Positions 8,673 to 17,421 of a DNA stretch of 64,000 nt are shown in pieces. Position 1 is the first letter of the stretch; every line of letters starts with the position of its first letter. The position numbers and the translations under genes are program-made. The stretch is taken from positions 1 to 64,000 of the forward strand of contig JAEXYH010000093.1 in assembly GCA_023451735.1 (NCBI GenBank), given 5' to 3'. This DNA is from Pseudomonadota bacterium (GTDB lineage: Bacteria > Pseudomonadota > Alphaproteobacteria > Rhizobiales > Rhizobiaceae). Under the pieces are notes generated by a model that did not search any database, was not told the origin of the DNA, and saw nothing but the letters and a program-made list of their open reading frames with translations.

Positions 8673-9665
8673 TCAACAGAACGCGTTCTGGGCCGAGGAA
8701 TCCATACGGCGTATCTGCCTCAGCACGCGGTAGGGCATGCTGGCCTTGGTGACGATGTAGCGTGGAGACGTCTTTCCGCCGAAACCTGAAAACAGAAGGA
8801 TCGAGCCGGCATTGACGATACCGTCGAAATCGAAGACGTAGCCCATCGATGTCGCGGACTGGATCGCGTTCCAGAGCAGGAGCGGCACGACGCCATTGCC
8901 TGCATCTGCAGAGCGGGTCGACATCAGGTAATAATAGGTATTGTTGTCGAATACGCAGAATATCGCCGCCTTCGCTTCCCCGCTGCCGATCTCCCGCGCC
9001 ACCCAGATATGGCCGCGTCCGCGGTTGATCGCCTGGACCGCGATCTCCTGGCAGGTATCGAAGTCGATATTCGGCCGTTGGTTTTTCTGCTCGAGATGTG
9101 CCGTCGAGAGATGGAAGAACGCTTCCGGGTCCGAACTTTCGTAAACGTCGAAATTCTCTGCTGCACGACGGATGACATTGCGCGTCTTGTCGCGCATTCC
9201 TTTCCAGATCACCGCTTCCGGGTAAGGTTCTATCTCGAAGGTGAACTGCACCTGGACATTATATCCCTGTGCCTGGAAAGGCAGGGCATCACAGACACCG
9301 CGATGCATCTTCTGGCGGAAGGCGGAAAGTGGTGGAAGCTTGCGGATCAGTTCCTGGGTGATCGAGTGGCGTTTGACACAACGGTTGGCTTCGCTGCCTC
9401 CACCGTCATCGATGCCAGGTCCAAGAAAATGCGTCAGCGTCGGCATGTTGCTGCTTGCCAGCCCGTATCGCGAATTCACCATATAGGGAAGGCGCCCCAC
9501 CGTTCGGCCACCATCGGTCACCTCGACGAAATCGACCCGCCCGCGGGTAGCGGCCTCTAGCCACCAGGGCTCGTGAAATATTGTTGGTGTCAGCTTATTA
9601 AAAGCCGTTGCTGCAGCAGCCTTTATTTGGATCTGCTGGTCGATACTCTTGCTACGCGTGATCAT
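8673..9665 (-). CDS. FemAB-like GNAT acyl/aminoacyltransferase in polysaccharide island
   Basis: 330 residues of the FemAB/BioF2-like (acetyltransferase_6, GNAT) fold. Central segment KGMRDKTRNVIRRAAENF is the typical basic helix of these proteins, and the end of the domain carries YYYLMSTRSADAGNGVVPLLLWNAIQSA and DFDG. Relatives in exopolysaccharide clusters are thought to transfer an acyl or aminoacyl group to a polymer or its lipid-linked precursor; the donor and acceptor here are unknown. ATG 9665 has GAGG nine bases upstream; a TTG at 9680 is less likely. It is the left edge of the surface-polysaccharide island and has its own AT-rich upstream region. Confidence 0.8.
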   Translation of the reverse strand: MITRSKSIDQQIQIKAAAATAFNKLTPTIFHEPWWLEAATRGRVDFVEVTDGGRTVGRLPYMVNSRYGLASSNMPTLTHFLGPGIDDGGGSEANRCVKRHSITQELIRKLPPLSAFRQKMHRGVCDALPFQAQGYNVQVQFTFEIEPYPEAVIWKGMRDKTRNVIRRAAENFDVYESSDPEAFFHLSTAHLEQKNQRPNIDFDTCQEIAVQAINRGRGHIWVAREIGSGEAKAAIFCVFDNNTYYYLMSTRSADAGNGVVPLLLWNAIQSATSMGYVFDFDGIVNAGSILLFSGFGGKTSPRYIVTKASMPYRVLRQIRRMDSSAQNAFC

Positions 9666-10055
9666 CGAATCTAGCCTCAATACTATAGATTCTGAATTGT
9701 GCCTTCTTATGCCGGTCTGCGCCTGAATTTATTTACAGTGTATTTACGATGCTATGTTAAATGAAAAATCTTTAATGTGAATAAGGGCTGCAATATTTAT
9801 TGTTGCAAGTCTAGGCTTTGATTTTCCGCAAGCTGTTTGTTTGGTGCAGAGCAAAAGAATATTGATTCGAGGAATCAATAAGTTGGTGATAAACCTGAGG
9901 GTGCATTCCGGCGCGGGATTTTCACCGAAAAATTATCCGACAGTCCGCCGTTGAGGTAGGTTTCCAGGTGCAGGGGCGCATTTTCCGCGCTCAAGGCGGC
10001 TGCAGTCCGCAAATTGTTGTCTCAGGGCGAGACTGAAGCATTGTCTCGAAGGGCT
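9666..10055. other. AT-rich intergenic region with a 21-bp perfect dyad
   Basis: 390 bases without a gene. The half next to the FemAB-like gene (9690–9830) is unusually AT-rich for this genome. A perfect palindrome, TATTGATTC–GAG–GAATCAATA, spans 9860–9880, upstream of the minus-strand FemAB-like start. No run of T follows, so an operator is more likely than a terminator. A short inverted repeat CTGAAGC/GCTTCAG (10033–10059) overlaps the stop of the glycosyltransferase. Confidence 0.5.
9860..9880. promoter_or_regulatory. Perfect 9-bp dyad (candidate operator)
   Basis: Arms at 9860–9868 and 9872–9880, spacer GAG. It lies about 195 bases upstream of the FemAB-like gene and about 175 bases downstream of the glycosyltransferase stop. 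A dimeric regulator site is inferred only from symmetry. Confidence 0.35.
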
Positions 10056-11144
10056 TCAGAGGGCCTGACTTGCCGCGCCTATGAGCTTCGGTTTTGCCAT
10101 GGTGGATCGATAGACAGCGGTTGTTTCGAGAGCCACGCGCTCGATCGTCAGGTTGTCGATGCGAAGCTGGCTTTTCTCCTGCCACGCGCGAAGTTTGGCC
10201 GGATCGGCGAGAAGCTCTGCAAGGGCGGCTGCGAGCATCTCGGGTGCCGATGGAGGCACCAGCATTCCTGCCTCGCCGAATTCCAGCAATTGTGGAATAC
10301 CGTCGACCTTGGTTCCGATGATGGCGCAACGTGCTTCACGAGCCTCGGAGATCACCAGCGGCGCCGGATCGGCAAGCGATGGCAGAACGAATATGTCCGC
10401 AGCCAGCATATAGGGATAGGGGTCATCGACGGAGCCGACGAACGTGATCGCATCGCCGCAGCCGGTCTGCCTGGCAAGCTCCCTGTATTCATCCTCCATC
10501 GGGCCGCTGCCGACGATGTAAAGTCTGGCCGCCGGAAACGCCGCAAGGGCGATCTTGAAGGCATTGATAAGGTCCACGACGCCCTTGCGCGGGTGCAGTC
10601 CGCCGACGAACACGATGTTCGGATGGGCAAGCTCTGCAGGCATCGCATCTCTGTTCGCAAAGCGCGCGGTTCCGATCGTGCCGTTCAGCACGACATGCAG
10701 TTTCTTCGCCGAAATACCCCGCTGCTGCATGGAGCGGCTGACGGACTCACTGACGGCGATCACCCGAGTGCCGAGCCCCATCAGGATAGCGCTCTTTTCG
10801 AATTCGTTATGAACTGTGGTGACCAGTGGAATGCTGGACAGCTTGCAGACCGGATAGGCAAGCACGGCGCTCGTCATCATATGAGCGTGGATGACGTCGG
10901 GCCTCCATTCGTTGACGTGGCGCTTCAGCCTTGCGAGCGAGCGGATAACGGTCAGTGGTCGCCTCGCGTGATCGACGATCCGCGTTGCCACGTGATGGCT
11001 TGCCAGCAATGCGTCGAAATCACCGCCACCGCTGGCGATGCATACATCATGGCCGAGTCTTCTCTGTTCACACGCGAGATCGACCGCGGCGTGCACATGT
11101 CCGTTCAGCCGGTAAGTGTGATTGAGAAGATGCATGATGCGCAT
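10056..11144 (-). CDS. Glycosyltransferase family 4
   Basis: 362 residues with the GT-B double Rossmann fold. The N-terminal acceptor domain starts MRIMHLLNHTYRLNGH. The C-terminal donor domain is recognisable from IVFVGGLHPRKGVVDLINAF, LYIVGSGPMEDEYRELA and the late acidic motif PLVISEAREARCAIIGT. The family transfers a sugar from a nucleotide donor with retention; the sugar is not predictable. It starts six bases after the stop of the upstream flavin oxidoreductase, so the two form an operon. Cytoplasmic or membrane-associated. Confidence 0.9.
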   Translation of the reverse strand: MRIMHLLNHTYRLNGHVHAAVDLACEQRRLGHDVCIASGGGDFDALLASHHVATRIVDHARRPLTVIRSLARLKRHVNEWRPDVIHAHMMTSAVLAYPVCKLSSIPLVTTVHNEFEKSAILMGLGTRVIAVSESVSRSMQQRGISAKKLHVVLNGTIGTARFANRDAMPAELAHPNIVFVGGLHPRKGVVDLINAFKIALAAFPAARLYIVGSGPMEDEYRELARQTGCGDAITFVGSVDDPYPYMLAADIFVLPSLADPAPLVISEAREARCAIIGTKVDGIPQLLEFGEAGMLVPPSAPEMLAAALAELLADPAKLRAWQEKSQLRIDNLTIERVALETTAVYRSTMAKPKLIGAASQAL

Positions 11145-11150
11145 GATCGG

Positions 11151-12554
11151 TTACCCGCTTTCACATGAAATAAGTCTCGTGTCGTGCTGTTCCCGGCACA
11201 GCTGGTCGTTTGCCGGTTCCGGGTGTCGATATCCCAGAGCCCGCTCCGCTTCCAACGTCGAAACCCGGGCAGTCGGCTGGTAGTTGAAGGCTCCGTGACG
11301 GCCGAATGACTCGATGCCGAATTGCTTCAGCCGCTCGATCTGTCTGGCTGCTTCGGCCGGTGCTCCGTGCGTATAGATCGGATAGGCATTTTCCAGAATC
11401 TGGCCGCCTTCGAGCCGCAGGTCACCATTGAAAATGTCGTTTTTGGCAACATGGGCCCTGAATTCGGCCTCAGCGAGTTCGATGCTGGTGATTGCGTCGT
11501 TGCTGACCACTTCGACGGCGAAATATTGCCGACCATCGGTAAGGCCGTAAAAGTCCGAATAGATGGTCAGGCGCTTCCAAGCGGCTTCATAGGAAAAGTT
11601 GTAGAGGATCGACTGCGCAAAGCCGCGATCGCCCGAAAAGCTGAAGTAGAGGCTGATAAGCGTGATCGTTTCCAGTGACTTTTCCTGCTCCAGTCCGCAC
11701 AGGCGATATGCGATATTGATCGGGACTGTCGAGATCACTCGTTTGGCGGCGATGCGCTCGCCCTGCGCGGGTATCACAATAAATTGCTCCCCGCCTTTCT
11801 CTATCTTCGAGATCGAGCTGCCGAGCTTGAAGGTGACCCCGTTTGCGGTGAGGCTGCGTTTGACCGGTTCGTAGAGGGCCGCAAAACCCTCCTTTGGTCT
11901 TGCAAGCTGCCTGTTCTGCAGATGCGGCAGCTTCTTTTGTCGCATCTTTTTGACCAGACTTCGGAGCGACGAATGCTCCTTGATCCACATCATGCGCTTT
12001 TCGGCCAGTTCAAGGTCGATATGTTCGGGCGGCGTGCCGTAGAACCGCGCCATGTAGTTCTCCAGCCCCGAGTGCCTGAGCAGATAGGCGCCGATCCAGA
12101 ACGCGGCAAAATCCTTGGCGTTGCGCAGTTCTCGACGCCAGATGCGGGCATGGATGACCGATAGGGCGATCCGGCAGATCGCCAGCGGACCGGCGCGCAG
12201 AATGTCGTCGGCAACCGAGATCGGGTACCGAGTGATTTTTCTCTGGGGGTTGAGCCTGCCCCAGGTCGGATGGATGTGGATATAATGCTCGAGCAGTTCG
12301 GGAAAGTGCTTCAGGAGTGGTGAATCATCCTGAAAAACGAGGCTGCCGATGTCGAAGGTGAAGCCGTTTGCGGACCAGTCGATATGGTTTCCGCCGATGC
12401 TCTCATATCGGTCGATAACCGCGATACGCCCGTTGCCTTGCCGGATAAGAACCGATGCCGCCACCAGGCCGCTTACGCCTGCTCCCAGGATGATTGCATC
12501 GAAGACTTCCGCCTCGGATGCCGTTTCCTGCTGCAACTCGTAAGAATCATGCAT
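11151..12554 (-). CDS. FAD-dependent amine-oxidoreductase-like protein (UDP-galactopyranose-mutase/protoporphyrinogen-oxidase superfamily)
   Basis: 467 residues. The N-terminal dinucleotide-binding motif FDAIILGAGVSGLVAASVL is followed by VIDRYESIGGN and a conserved DIGSLVF segment, as in flavin enzymes that bind large amphipathic or sugar substrates. Members in polysaccharide loci are proposed to modify nucleotide sugars or lipid-linked sugars, but a mutase role is not proven here. The start at 12554 is chosen because AAGGGGA precedes it by five bases; a longer frame starts at 12608. It leads an operon with the GT4 gene. A second member of the superfamily lies at 20732–22060. Confidence 0.8.
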   Translation of the reverse strand: MHDSYELQQETASEAEVFDAIILGAGVSGLVAASVLIRQGNGRIAVIDRYESIGGNHIDWSANGFTFDIGSLVFQDDSPLLKHFPELLEHYIHIHPTWGRLNPQRKITRYPISVADDILRAGPLAICRIALSVIHARIWRRELRNAKDFAAFWIGAYLLRHSGLENYMARFYGTPPEHIDLELAEKRMMWIKEHSSLRSLVKKMRQKKLPHLQNRQLARPKEGFAALYEPVKRSLTANGVTFKLGSSISKIEKGGEQFIVIPAQGERIAAKRVISTVPINIAYRLCGLEQEKSLETITLISLYFSFSGDRGFAQSILYNFSYEAAWKRLTIYSDFYGLTDGRQYFAVEVVSNDAITSIELAEAEFRAHVAKNDIFNGDLRLEGGQILENAYPIYTHGAPAEAARQIERLKQFGIESFGRHGAFNYQPTARVSTLEAERALGYRHPEPANDQLCREQHDTRLISCESG

Positions 12555-12969
12555 CGATTCCCCTTCGCTGTTGGCTAATAGGCTAACAATACTGTTGGGA
12601 GATACCACGGAGAGTAAATCCGCACCATAATTACTTGTATGTCAATGGAGAAAATCCACAGTAATGGAGACTTTTGAAAATTAGACATTCTGTCTCTGCC
12701 AGAGATATCTTTGATTTTAGTATAGATTATTGTCTGGTTGTGTGTATCTTCGGTTTCTGCAGGAAGGCTGTTGGTGCTATTTTTCAGGAATGCCATCGGT
12801 ATCTATCTTTCCGCAGCCTGCCGCTTCGGCGGATTCAGTTTGTATCGTTTGCGTTTGTGAAGTCTTCTGTGCCGTGTCATCCTATCCATATGGCGGAAAG
12901 ATTTCTCGATGGGTGAGCCTTGTTCCAAAGGCCCGCTGACGGTCTCTTTTGGTTGAGGGTTGGGTCGTC
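12555..12969. other. Divergent AT-rich promoter region with overlapping palindromes
   Basis: 415 bases between the minus-strand oxidoreductase and the plus-strand flippase, with no gene. It must hold the promoters of both. Two adjoining palindromes occur: AGACA–TTC–TGTCT (12683–12695) and TCTCTG–C–CAGAGA (12693–12705), sharing three bases. The stretch from about 12610 to 12770 is notably AT-rich. Confidence 0.5.
12683..12705. promoter_or_regulatory. Two overlapping inverted repeats (candidate operator)
   Basis: AGACA(N3)TGTCT at 12683–12695 and TCTCTG(N1)CAGAGA at 12693–12705. They stand in the shared control region of two divergent polysaccharide transcription units. Evidence is the symmetry and position only. 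Confidence 0.35.
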
Positions 12970-14409
12970 ATGCTTGCATTTGCCACGCTGAGAGGCGCGT
13001 CCTGGCTGATCTTCTCGCGCTTGTTCGGCCGCCTTGTAGATTTCCTCAACCTGCTCATCCTGGCGCGTCTGCTTGTGCCTGCCGATTTCGGTGTGACGGC
13101 GCTGGCCATGGCGCTGGTGCTGATCATTGACAGCATATTGGAGGTGCCGGTCACCCAGGCTCTCGTGCGCCTTCCCGTGATCGACAAACGGCATCTTGAT
13201 ACCGGCTTCACGCTTGCCGTATTGCGAGGCGTTGCTGTTGCGGTCCTGACCGTCGGCTGCGCCTGGCCCTATTCATGGATAAATGGGGATCCGGAACTGG
13301 TGCCTGTCGTCTGCATTCTTGCGATCGGCACTGTCGTCAAGGGGCTCTACAGCCCGGCAATGGTGTATTTCGCCCGCAATATCGACTTCCGGCCGACCTT
13401 CATCGCCGAGACGACCAGCAAGGTTTGCGGCCTGATCGCCGCCATCGTGATCGTTTATACGGAAGGCGGTTATTGGGCGTTGGTCGCCAACTATGTCGTC
13501 GCCGCCAGTGTTACCACGATCATGTCCTATGTGTTTGCCCGCTATCGCCCTGCCTTCTCTCTTCAGCGGCTCAGCGATTTTGCAGGTTTCATGGGGTGGT
13601 TTACCGCCTCGCAGGTCGTGTCTGCGCTGAACTGGCAATATGATCGTCTGATGGTCGGCGCTTATGTCCCGAAGACGCTGCTCGGTCGGTACACCGTGGC
13701 GAACGACGTGTCGTTGATCCCGACGCAGAGCTTCATCGGCCCCGCCCTGCAGCCCCTGATGTCCGCGTTTTCGAAGATGAGCTCGGACCTTGGCCGGGTT
13801 CGCCTCGCATTTCTGAAGGCGATCCGCATTGCCATGCTGATCTGTGTGCCTGCCACGCTCGGCATGGCGCTGACTGCGGATCTGGTCACCAATCTCCTGC
13901 TCGGCCCGAAATGGGCCGAAGCGGCGCCCTATCTGGCGCTTCTGTCGATTTCCATGCTGCCGGTACCTTACTTTCAGACACTCATTTCCCTAAGCCTGGC
14001 GCTTGATCGGCCGGATGCCATTTTCCGGATCAATCTGATCGATTTCATTCTCCGAACGACTGCAGTCACGCTCGGCTTCTATTTCATGTCGATCGAAGGG
14101 GTGATCTACGCGCGGTTGGTCATGGCGGTTGTCATGGGAGCCATCTATGCGTTCCAGCTGCGGCGCCTTCTGAACCTGGGCTTCAGGCGGCAGATTCAAA
14201 ATCTCTGGAAGGTTGGAATGGCCGGCGCCGTCATGGTGATTGCCGTCTACTGGCTGCGGACACAGCTCTCCGGGCAGGAAATCCCCGATTTCCTCGAGAT
14301 GGTCGTGGTCGCGGGCTTTGGCGCGGTCAGTTATGGCGCAACGCTTTTGGCGCTCGGCTTGAGAATAAGGCTCGGCGGCGGCCGTTTTGAGCTGTTCGAC
14401 GCACACTGA
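12970..14409 (+). CDS. Polysaccharide flippase (Wzx / PST family)
   Basis: 479 residues and about 12–14 hydrophobic segments across the whole length, typical of the MOP-superfamily exporters that flip undecaprenyl-linked repeat units across the inner membrane. The N-terminus LRGASWLIFSRLFGRLVDFLNLLILARLLVPADFGV is the usual family opening, followed by the TQALVRL segment. The ATG at 12970 follows GAGGG at about ten bases; a TTG at 12949 is an alternative. First gene of a plus-strand unit, separated from the sugar-donor cassette by 328 bases. It should pair with the Wzy-like protein at 22110. Confidence 0.9.
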   Translation: MLAFATLRGASWLIFSRLFGRLVDFLNLLILARLLVPADFGVTALAMALVLIIDSILEVPVTQALVRLPVIDKRHLDTGFTLAVLRGVAVAVLTVGCAWPYSWINGDPELVPVVCILAIGTVVKGLYSPAMVYFARNIDFRPTFIAETTSKVCGLIAAIVIVYTEGGYWALVANYVVAASVTTIMSYVFARYRPAFSLQRLSDFAGFMGWFTASQVVSALNWQYDRLMVGAYVPKTLLGRYTVANDVSLIPTQSFIGPALQPLMSAFSKMSSDLGRVRLAFLKAIRIAMLICVPATLGMALTADLVTNLLLGPKWAEAAPYLALLSISMLPVPYFQTLISLSLALDRPDAIFRINLIDFILRTTAVTLGFYFMSIEGVIYARLVMAVVMGAIYAFQLRRLLNLGFRRQIQNLWKVGMAGAVMVIAVYWLRTQLSGQEIPDFLEMVVVAGFGAVSYGATLLALGLRIRLGGGRFELFDAH

Positions 14410-14737
14410 TGGCCTGATTGAAGATGGCCCGCAAAGTGGTTTCTCTGCTGGGTGAGGCAGGGCGTCGGCCGACCATCTTTGGCCGCAACTTCGAGCTGCT
14501 GTGGTCGGCAACTGTTTTGGTGTTCTCTCCGGATATCTTTGTTCAACTGTCGGGGTGGTGTTTTTATTACTGTCACAACTTTCGTTAAAGCTTAACAACA
14601 ACTAAAAAGCGCTTGCCCGGCACGTTAAATTATGTTTTTCTTGGTTTATCACGTGAAATTGCCGGCATTCCAGTATCCTTTGTAATTAAATGCGAAATTC
14701 ACTTGTGAATATCGCAAAGCGGGTGGCGTGTTTTACT
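14410..14737. other. Intergenic region before the CDP-sugar cassette
   Basis: 328 bases, no gene. The first half is GC-rich with an imperfect long-loop hairpin (GCCGACCA at 14468–14475, TGGTCGGC at 14502–14509) that might terminate the flippase transcript. The second half (14570–14735) is AT-rich and holds the short palindrome GTTAA–AGC–TTAAC (14584–14596); it probably contains the cassette promoter. Confidence 0.45.
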
Positions 14738-15511
14738 ATGAAAGCAGTGATTTTGGCGGGAGGTCTTGGAACAAGACTTTCCGAAGAAACGTCGACTGTG
14801 CCGAAGCCTTTGGTCGAGATTGGCGGCCAGCCAATTCTCTGGCACATCATGAAGATATACGCCGCTCATGGTGTGAAAGACTTCATCGTATGCTGCGGTT
14901 ACAAGGGGCATCTGATCAAGAAGTTCTTTGAAGACCTGCGGATGCGGGGATCGAGCGTAACTTTCGATCTTGCGACATCGGAAGTCACCTATCTCGACCC
15001 GCCTTGTGAAGACTGGCGTGTCACGCTGGCCGATACGGGCGCAGATACGATGACCGGCGGCAGGCTTGCTCGCGTCCGGCATCTGCTCGGCAACGAGCCG
15101 TTTTTCATGACCTACGGCGATGGCGTCGGCGACATAGATCTGACTTCGTTGCTGAAGTTCCACAAGGACCACGGCAAGAGCGCGACCGTGACTGCCGTAC
15201 AGCCGGTGGGGCGTTTCGGCGCGATGTATCTGGAAGACCAGGATCCGCGTGTTCACGCTTTCAACGAGAAACCGGAAAATGGCGGGACCTGGATCAGCGG
15301 CGGCTTCTTTGTCCTCAATCCATCCGTGCTCGGGCTGATCGAAGGCGACGAGGTCATGTGGGAAAGGGGGCCTATGGACGAGTTGGCCAAGCAGGGCGAA
15401 CTGATGGCCTATCGTCACCATGGTTTCTGGCATCCGATGGATACGCTGCGCGACAAGACGGTGCTGAACGACATGTGGGCATCCCGCTCGGCTGAGTGGA
15501 AAGTCTGGTAG
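14738..15511 (+). CDS. rfbF: Glucose-1-phosphate cytidylyltransferase
   Basis: 257 residues, the normal RfbF length. It makes CDP-glucose from CTP and glucose-1-phosphate, the entry point to CDP-linked deoxy sugars. Seen: the nucleotidyltransferase opening MKAVILAGGLGTRLSEET with PKPLVEIGGQPILWHIM, the metal/nucleotide motif MTYGDGVGDID, FNEKPENGGTWISGGFFV, and GFWHPMDTLRDK near the end, all characteristic of the cytidylyl (not thymidylyl) branch. The in-frame ATG at 14690 is rejected because the family begins at 14738. No neighbouring gene looks like a standard CDP-glucose 4,6-dehydratase (RfbG). Confidence 0.93.
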   Translation: MKAVILAGGLGTRLSEETSTVPKPLVEIGGQPILWHIMKIYAAHGVKDFIVCCGYKGHLIKKFFEDLRMRGSSVTFDLATSEVTYLDPPCEDWRVTLADTGADTMTGGRLARVRHLLGNEPFFMTYGDGVGDIDLTSLLKFHKDHGKSATVTAVQPVGRFGAMYLEDQDPRVHAFNEKPENGGTWISGGFFVLNPSVLGLIEGDEVMWERGPMDELAKQGELMAYRHHGFWHPMDTLRDKTVLNDMWASRSAEWKVW

Positions 15512-15532
15512 CCGCAGGCTCGAGGAGGCGTC

Positions 15533-16093
15533 ATGAACTTCACCTCTCTCGGCGGCTCGGATGCGAAGCTTATCGATCTCAAGGTCCACGGCGACAGTCG
15601 CGGCAGCTTTGCCCGCGTATGGTGCACGAAGCTTTTTGACGACGCCGGCGTCGCATTCACGCCCATTCAGGGAAATACGTCCCTGACCAAAACACGCGGC
15701 GCCGTTCGCGGAATGCATTTTCAAAGGGCGCCGCACGCGGATGCCAAGGTCGTCCGTTGCAGTCACGGGCGTATCCATGACGTGATCGTTGACCTTCGCG
15801 AGGGATCTGAGACGCTGGGAGAGAGCTTCCATGTCGAGCTCGGCGCCGATGATGGGAGGATGCTGTTTATTCCGGCCGGTTTCGCTCACGGGTTTCAGGC
15901 TCTCACCGAGGACGCGATCGTCGAATACCTTATGGGTGAGGCCTATTACCCGGAACTCTATGACGGAGCGCGTTACGATGATCCGCTTCTGTCGATCGAA
16001 TGGCCGGAACCCGTGACGGAAATATCCGACAAGGATCGGACATGGCCCGATCTGGAGGCGAGAATGCCTTGGCTCCAACGGAGCGCCGCATGA
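15533..16093 (+). CDS. dTDP-4-dehydrorhamnose 3,5-epimerase-like cupin enzyme
   Basis: 186 residues of the RmlC family. The barrel carries the signature RGAVRGMHFQRAPHADAK with the base His, VDLREGSETLG, and FIPAGFAHGFQAL. In this setting its substrate is more likely a CDP-4-keto-6-deoxy-hexose than dTDP-4-keto-rhamnose. The start has an excellent GAGGAGG five bases upstream. Its stop codon overlaps the start of the next gene (ATGA), implying translational coupling. Confidence 0.88.
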   Translation: MNFTSLGGSDAKLIDLKVHGDSRGSFARVWCTKLFDDAGVAFTPIQGNTSLTKTRGAVRGMHFQRAPHADAKVVRCSHGRIHDVIVDLREGSETLGESFHVELGADDGRMLFIPAGFAHGFQALTEDAIVEYLMGEAYYPELYDGARYDDPLLSIEWPEPVTEISDKDRTWPDLEARMPWLQRSAA

Positions 16094-17421
16094 TGCTGGA
16101 TGGTGTGTTCAAGACTGCAGGCAGTGAAGACGGTGGCACCCTGCCGCCGCTCGACATGATGTCCCTGCTCAAGACCCTGTTTCCGCTGCCGCGCAGCCTG
16201 ACTGGCGACGGCGTGCGTGCCACGCTGCAGGCGCTGAAGCAGCATATCCCGCTCGATATCCGTGAAGTTGCGACCGGCACGCAGGTCTTCGACTGGAACG
16301 TGCCGCGCGAATGGAATATCCGCGATGCGCGCATCAAGGCGCTCGATGGCCGCGTGCTCGTCGACTTTGCCGACAACAACCTGCATGTGGTCGGTTACAG
16401 CGTGCCGGTCCACGGCACCTCCACCCGCGAGGAGCTGGCGGCGCATATCCACACACTGCCCGATCAGCCGGACGCGATCCCTTATCGTACCTCCTATTAT
16501 GCCGAAAACTGGGGTTTCTGCCTGTCGCATTCGCTTTGGCAGACGATGCAAGACGAGGCTTACGAGGTCGAGATCGACAGCGAGCTTGCCGATGGATCGC
16601 TGAGCTATGGCGAGTTCCTCATTCCCGGCGAGACCGGACAGGAGATCCTGATCTCCGTCCATGTCTGTCATCCGAGCCTTGCCAACGACAACCTGTCCGG
16701 TATCGTCGTTGCGACCGCGCTTGCCAGATATTTTCTGGCGCAGCCGCAGCGTCGGTTCGGCATCCGTTTCCTCTTCCTGCCGGCAACCATCGGCGCGATC
16801 ACCTGGCTGGCCGAGAACGAGGATCACCTCGACCGGGTCGTCCACGGCCTCGTTCTGACTTGCATCGGCGACGGTGGGCCGTTCCACTACAAGAAGACCG
16901 TCAACGGTGCTGCTGTGGATCTGGCGGCGGAGCACGTGCTGCGGCACAGCGGCCAGGCGTTCGACATGCTGGAATTCTCGCCCTATGGCTATGACGAGCG
17001 GCAATACGGCTCGCCCGGCATCGCCCTTCCGGTTGGCTGCCTGATGCGCGCCATCCACGGCACCTTTCCAGAATATCACACCTCGCTCGACAATTGTGAC
17101 TTCGTCACGCCCGAAGCACTCGACCAGTCCTTCCGGCTGCTCGTGGACCTCATCGGTCTTTTGCAGCGGAACGCAACCTATCGCCGCGTCGACGGCAGGG
17201 GCGAACCGCAGCTCGGGCGGCGCGGCCTCTATCGCGCCATTGCCGGGCAGAAGGAAGCCGGCGGCGCCTCGCAGATGGACCTGCTTTGGGTGCTCAACCA
17301 ATGCGACGGCAACCGCTCGCTTCTCGATATCGCGGAACGCGCCAAAGCGCCGTTCTCCAGAATACGCAGAGCCGCAGATCTATGTTTGAACGCTGAATTA
17401 ATCACGGAGGTTCGGCCATGA
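16090..17421 (+). CDS. DUF4910 / M28-like aminopeptidase-fold protein in a sugar cassette
   Basis: 443 residues. It has a DUF2172/DUF4910-type body with an M28-peptidase-like metal site suggested by SVHVCHPSLANDNLSG and FPEYHTSLDN, then a C-terminal winged-helix-like region (about residues 370–443, LLWVLNQCDGNRSLLDIAERA). The family contains structures annotated as putative peptidases, but no substrate is established to my knowledge. ATG 16090 overlaps the epimerase stop, and its own stop overlaps the next ATG (17418–17421), so it is embedded in the coupled sugar operon. A role on the nucleotide sugar (amide removal or addition) or as a scaffold is inference. Confidence 0.82.
   Translation: MMLDGVFKTAGSEDGGTLPPLDMMSLLKTLFPLPRSLTGDGVRATLQALKQHIPLDIREVATGTQVFDWNVPREWNIRDARIKALDGRVLVDFADNNLHVVGYSVPVHGTSTREELAAHIHTLPDQPDAIPYRTSYYAENWGFCLSHSLWQTMQDEAYEVEIDSELADGSLSYGEFLIPGETGQEILISVHVCHPSLANDNLSGIVVATALARYFLAQPQRRFGIRFLFLPATIGAITWLAENEDHLDRVVHGLVLTCIGDGGPFHYKKTVNGAAVDLAAEHVLRHSGQAFDMLEFSPYGYDERQYGSPGIALPVGCLMRAIHGTFPEYHTSLDNCDFVTPEALDQSFRLLVDLIGLLQRNATYRRVDGRGEPQLGRRGLYRAIAGQKEAGGASQMDLLWVLNQCDGNRSLLDIAERAKAPFSRIRRAADLCLNAELITEVRP

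Noticed and set aside
10014..11168. 384-codon plus-strand frame over the GT4 gene
   Set aside because: Cys/His/Arg-rich shadow of an intact glycosyltransferase on the other strand.
14699..17301. Two antisense frames of 459 and 442 codons opposite rfbF, the epimerase and DUF4910
   Set aside because: Shadows of coupled plus-strand genes with clear family motifs; no ribosome binding site or domain.
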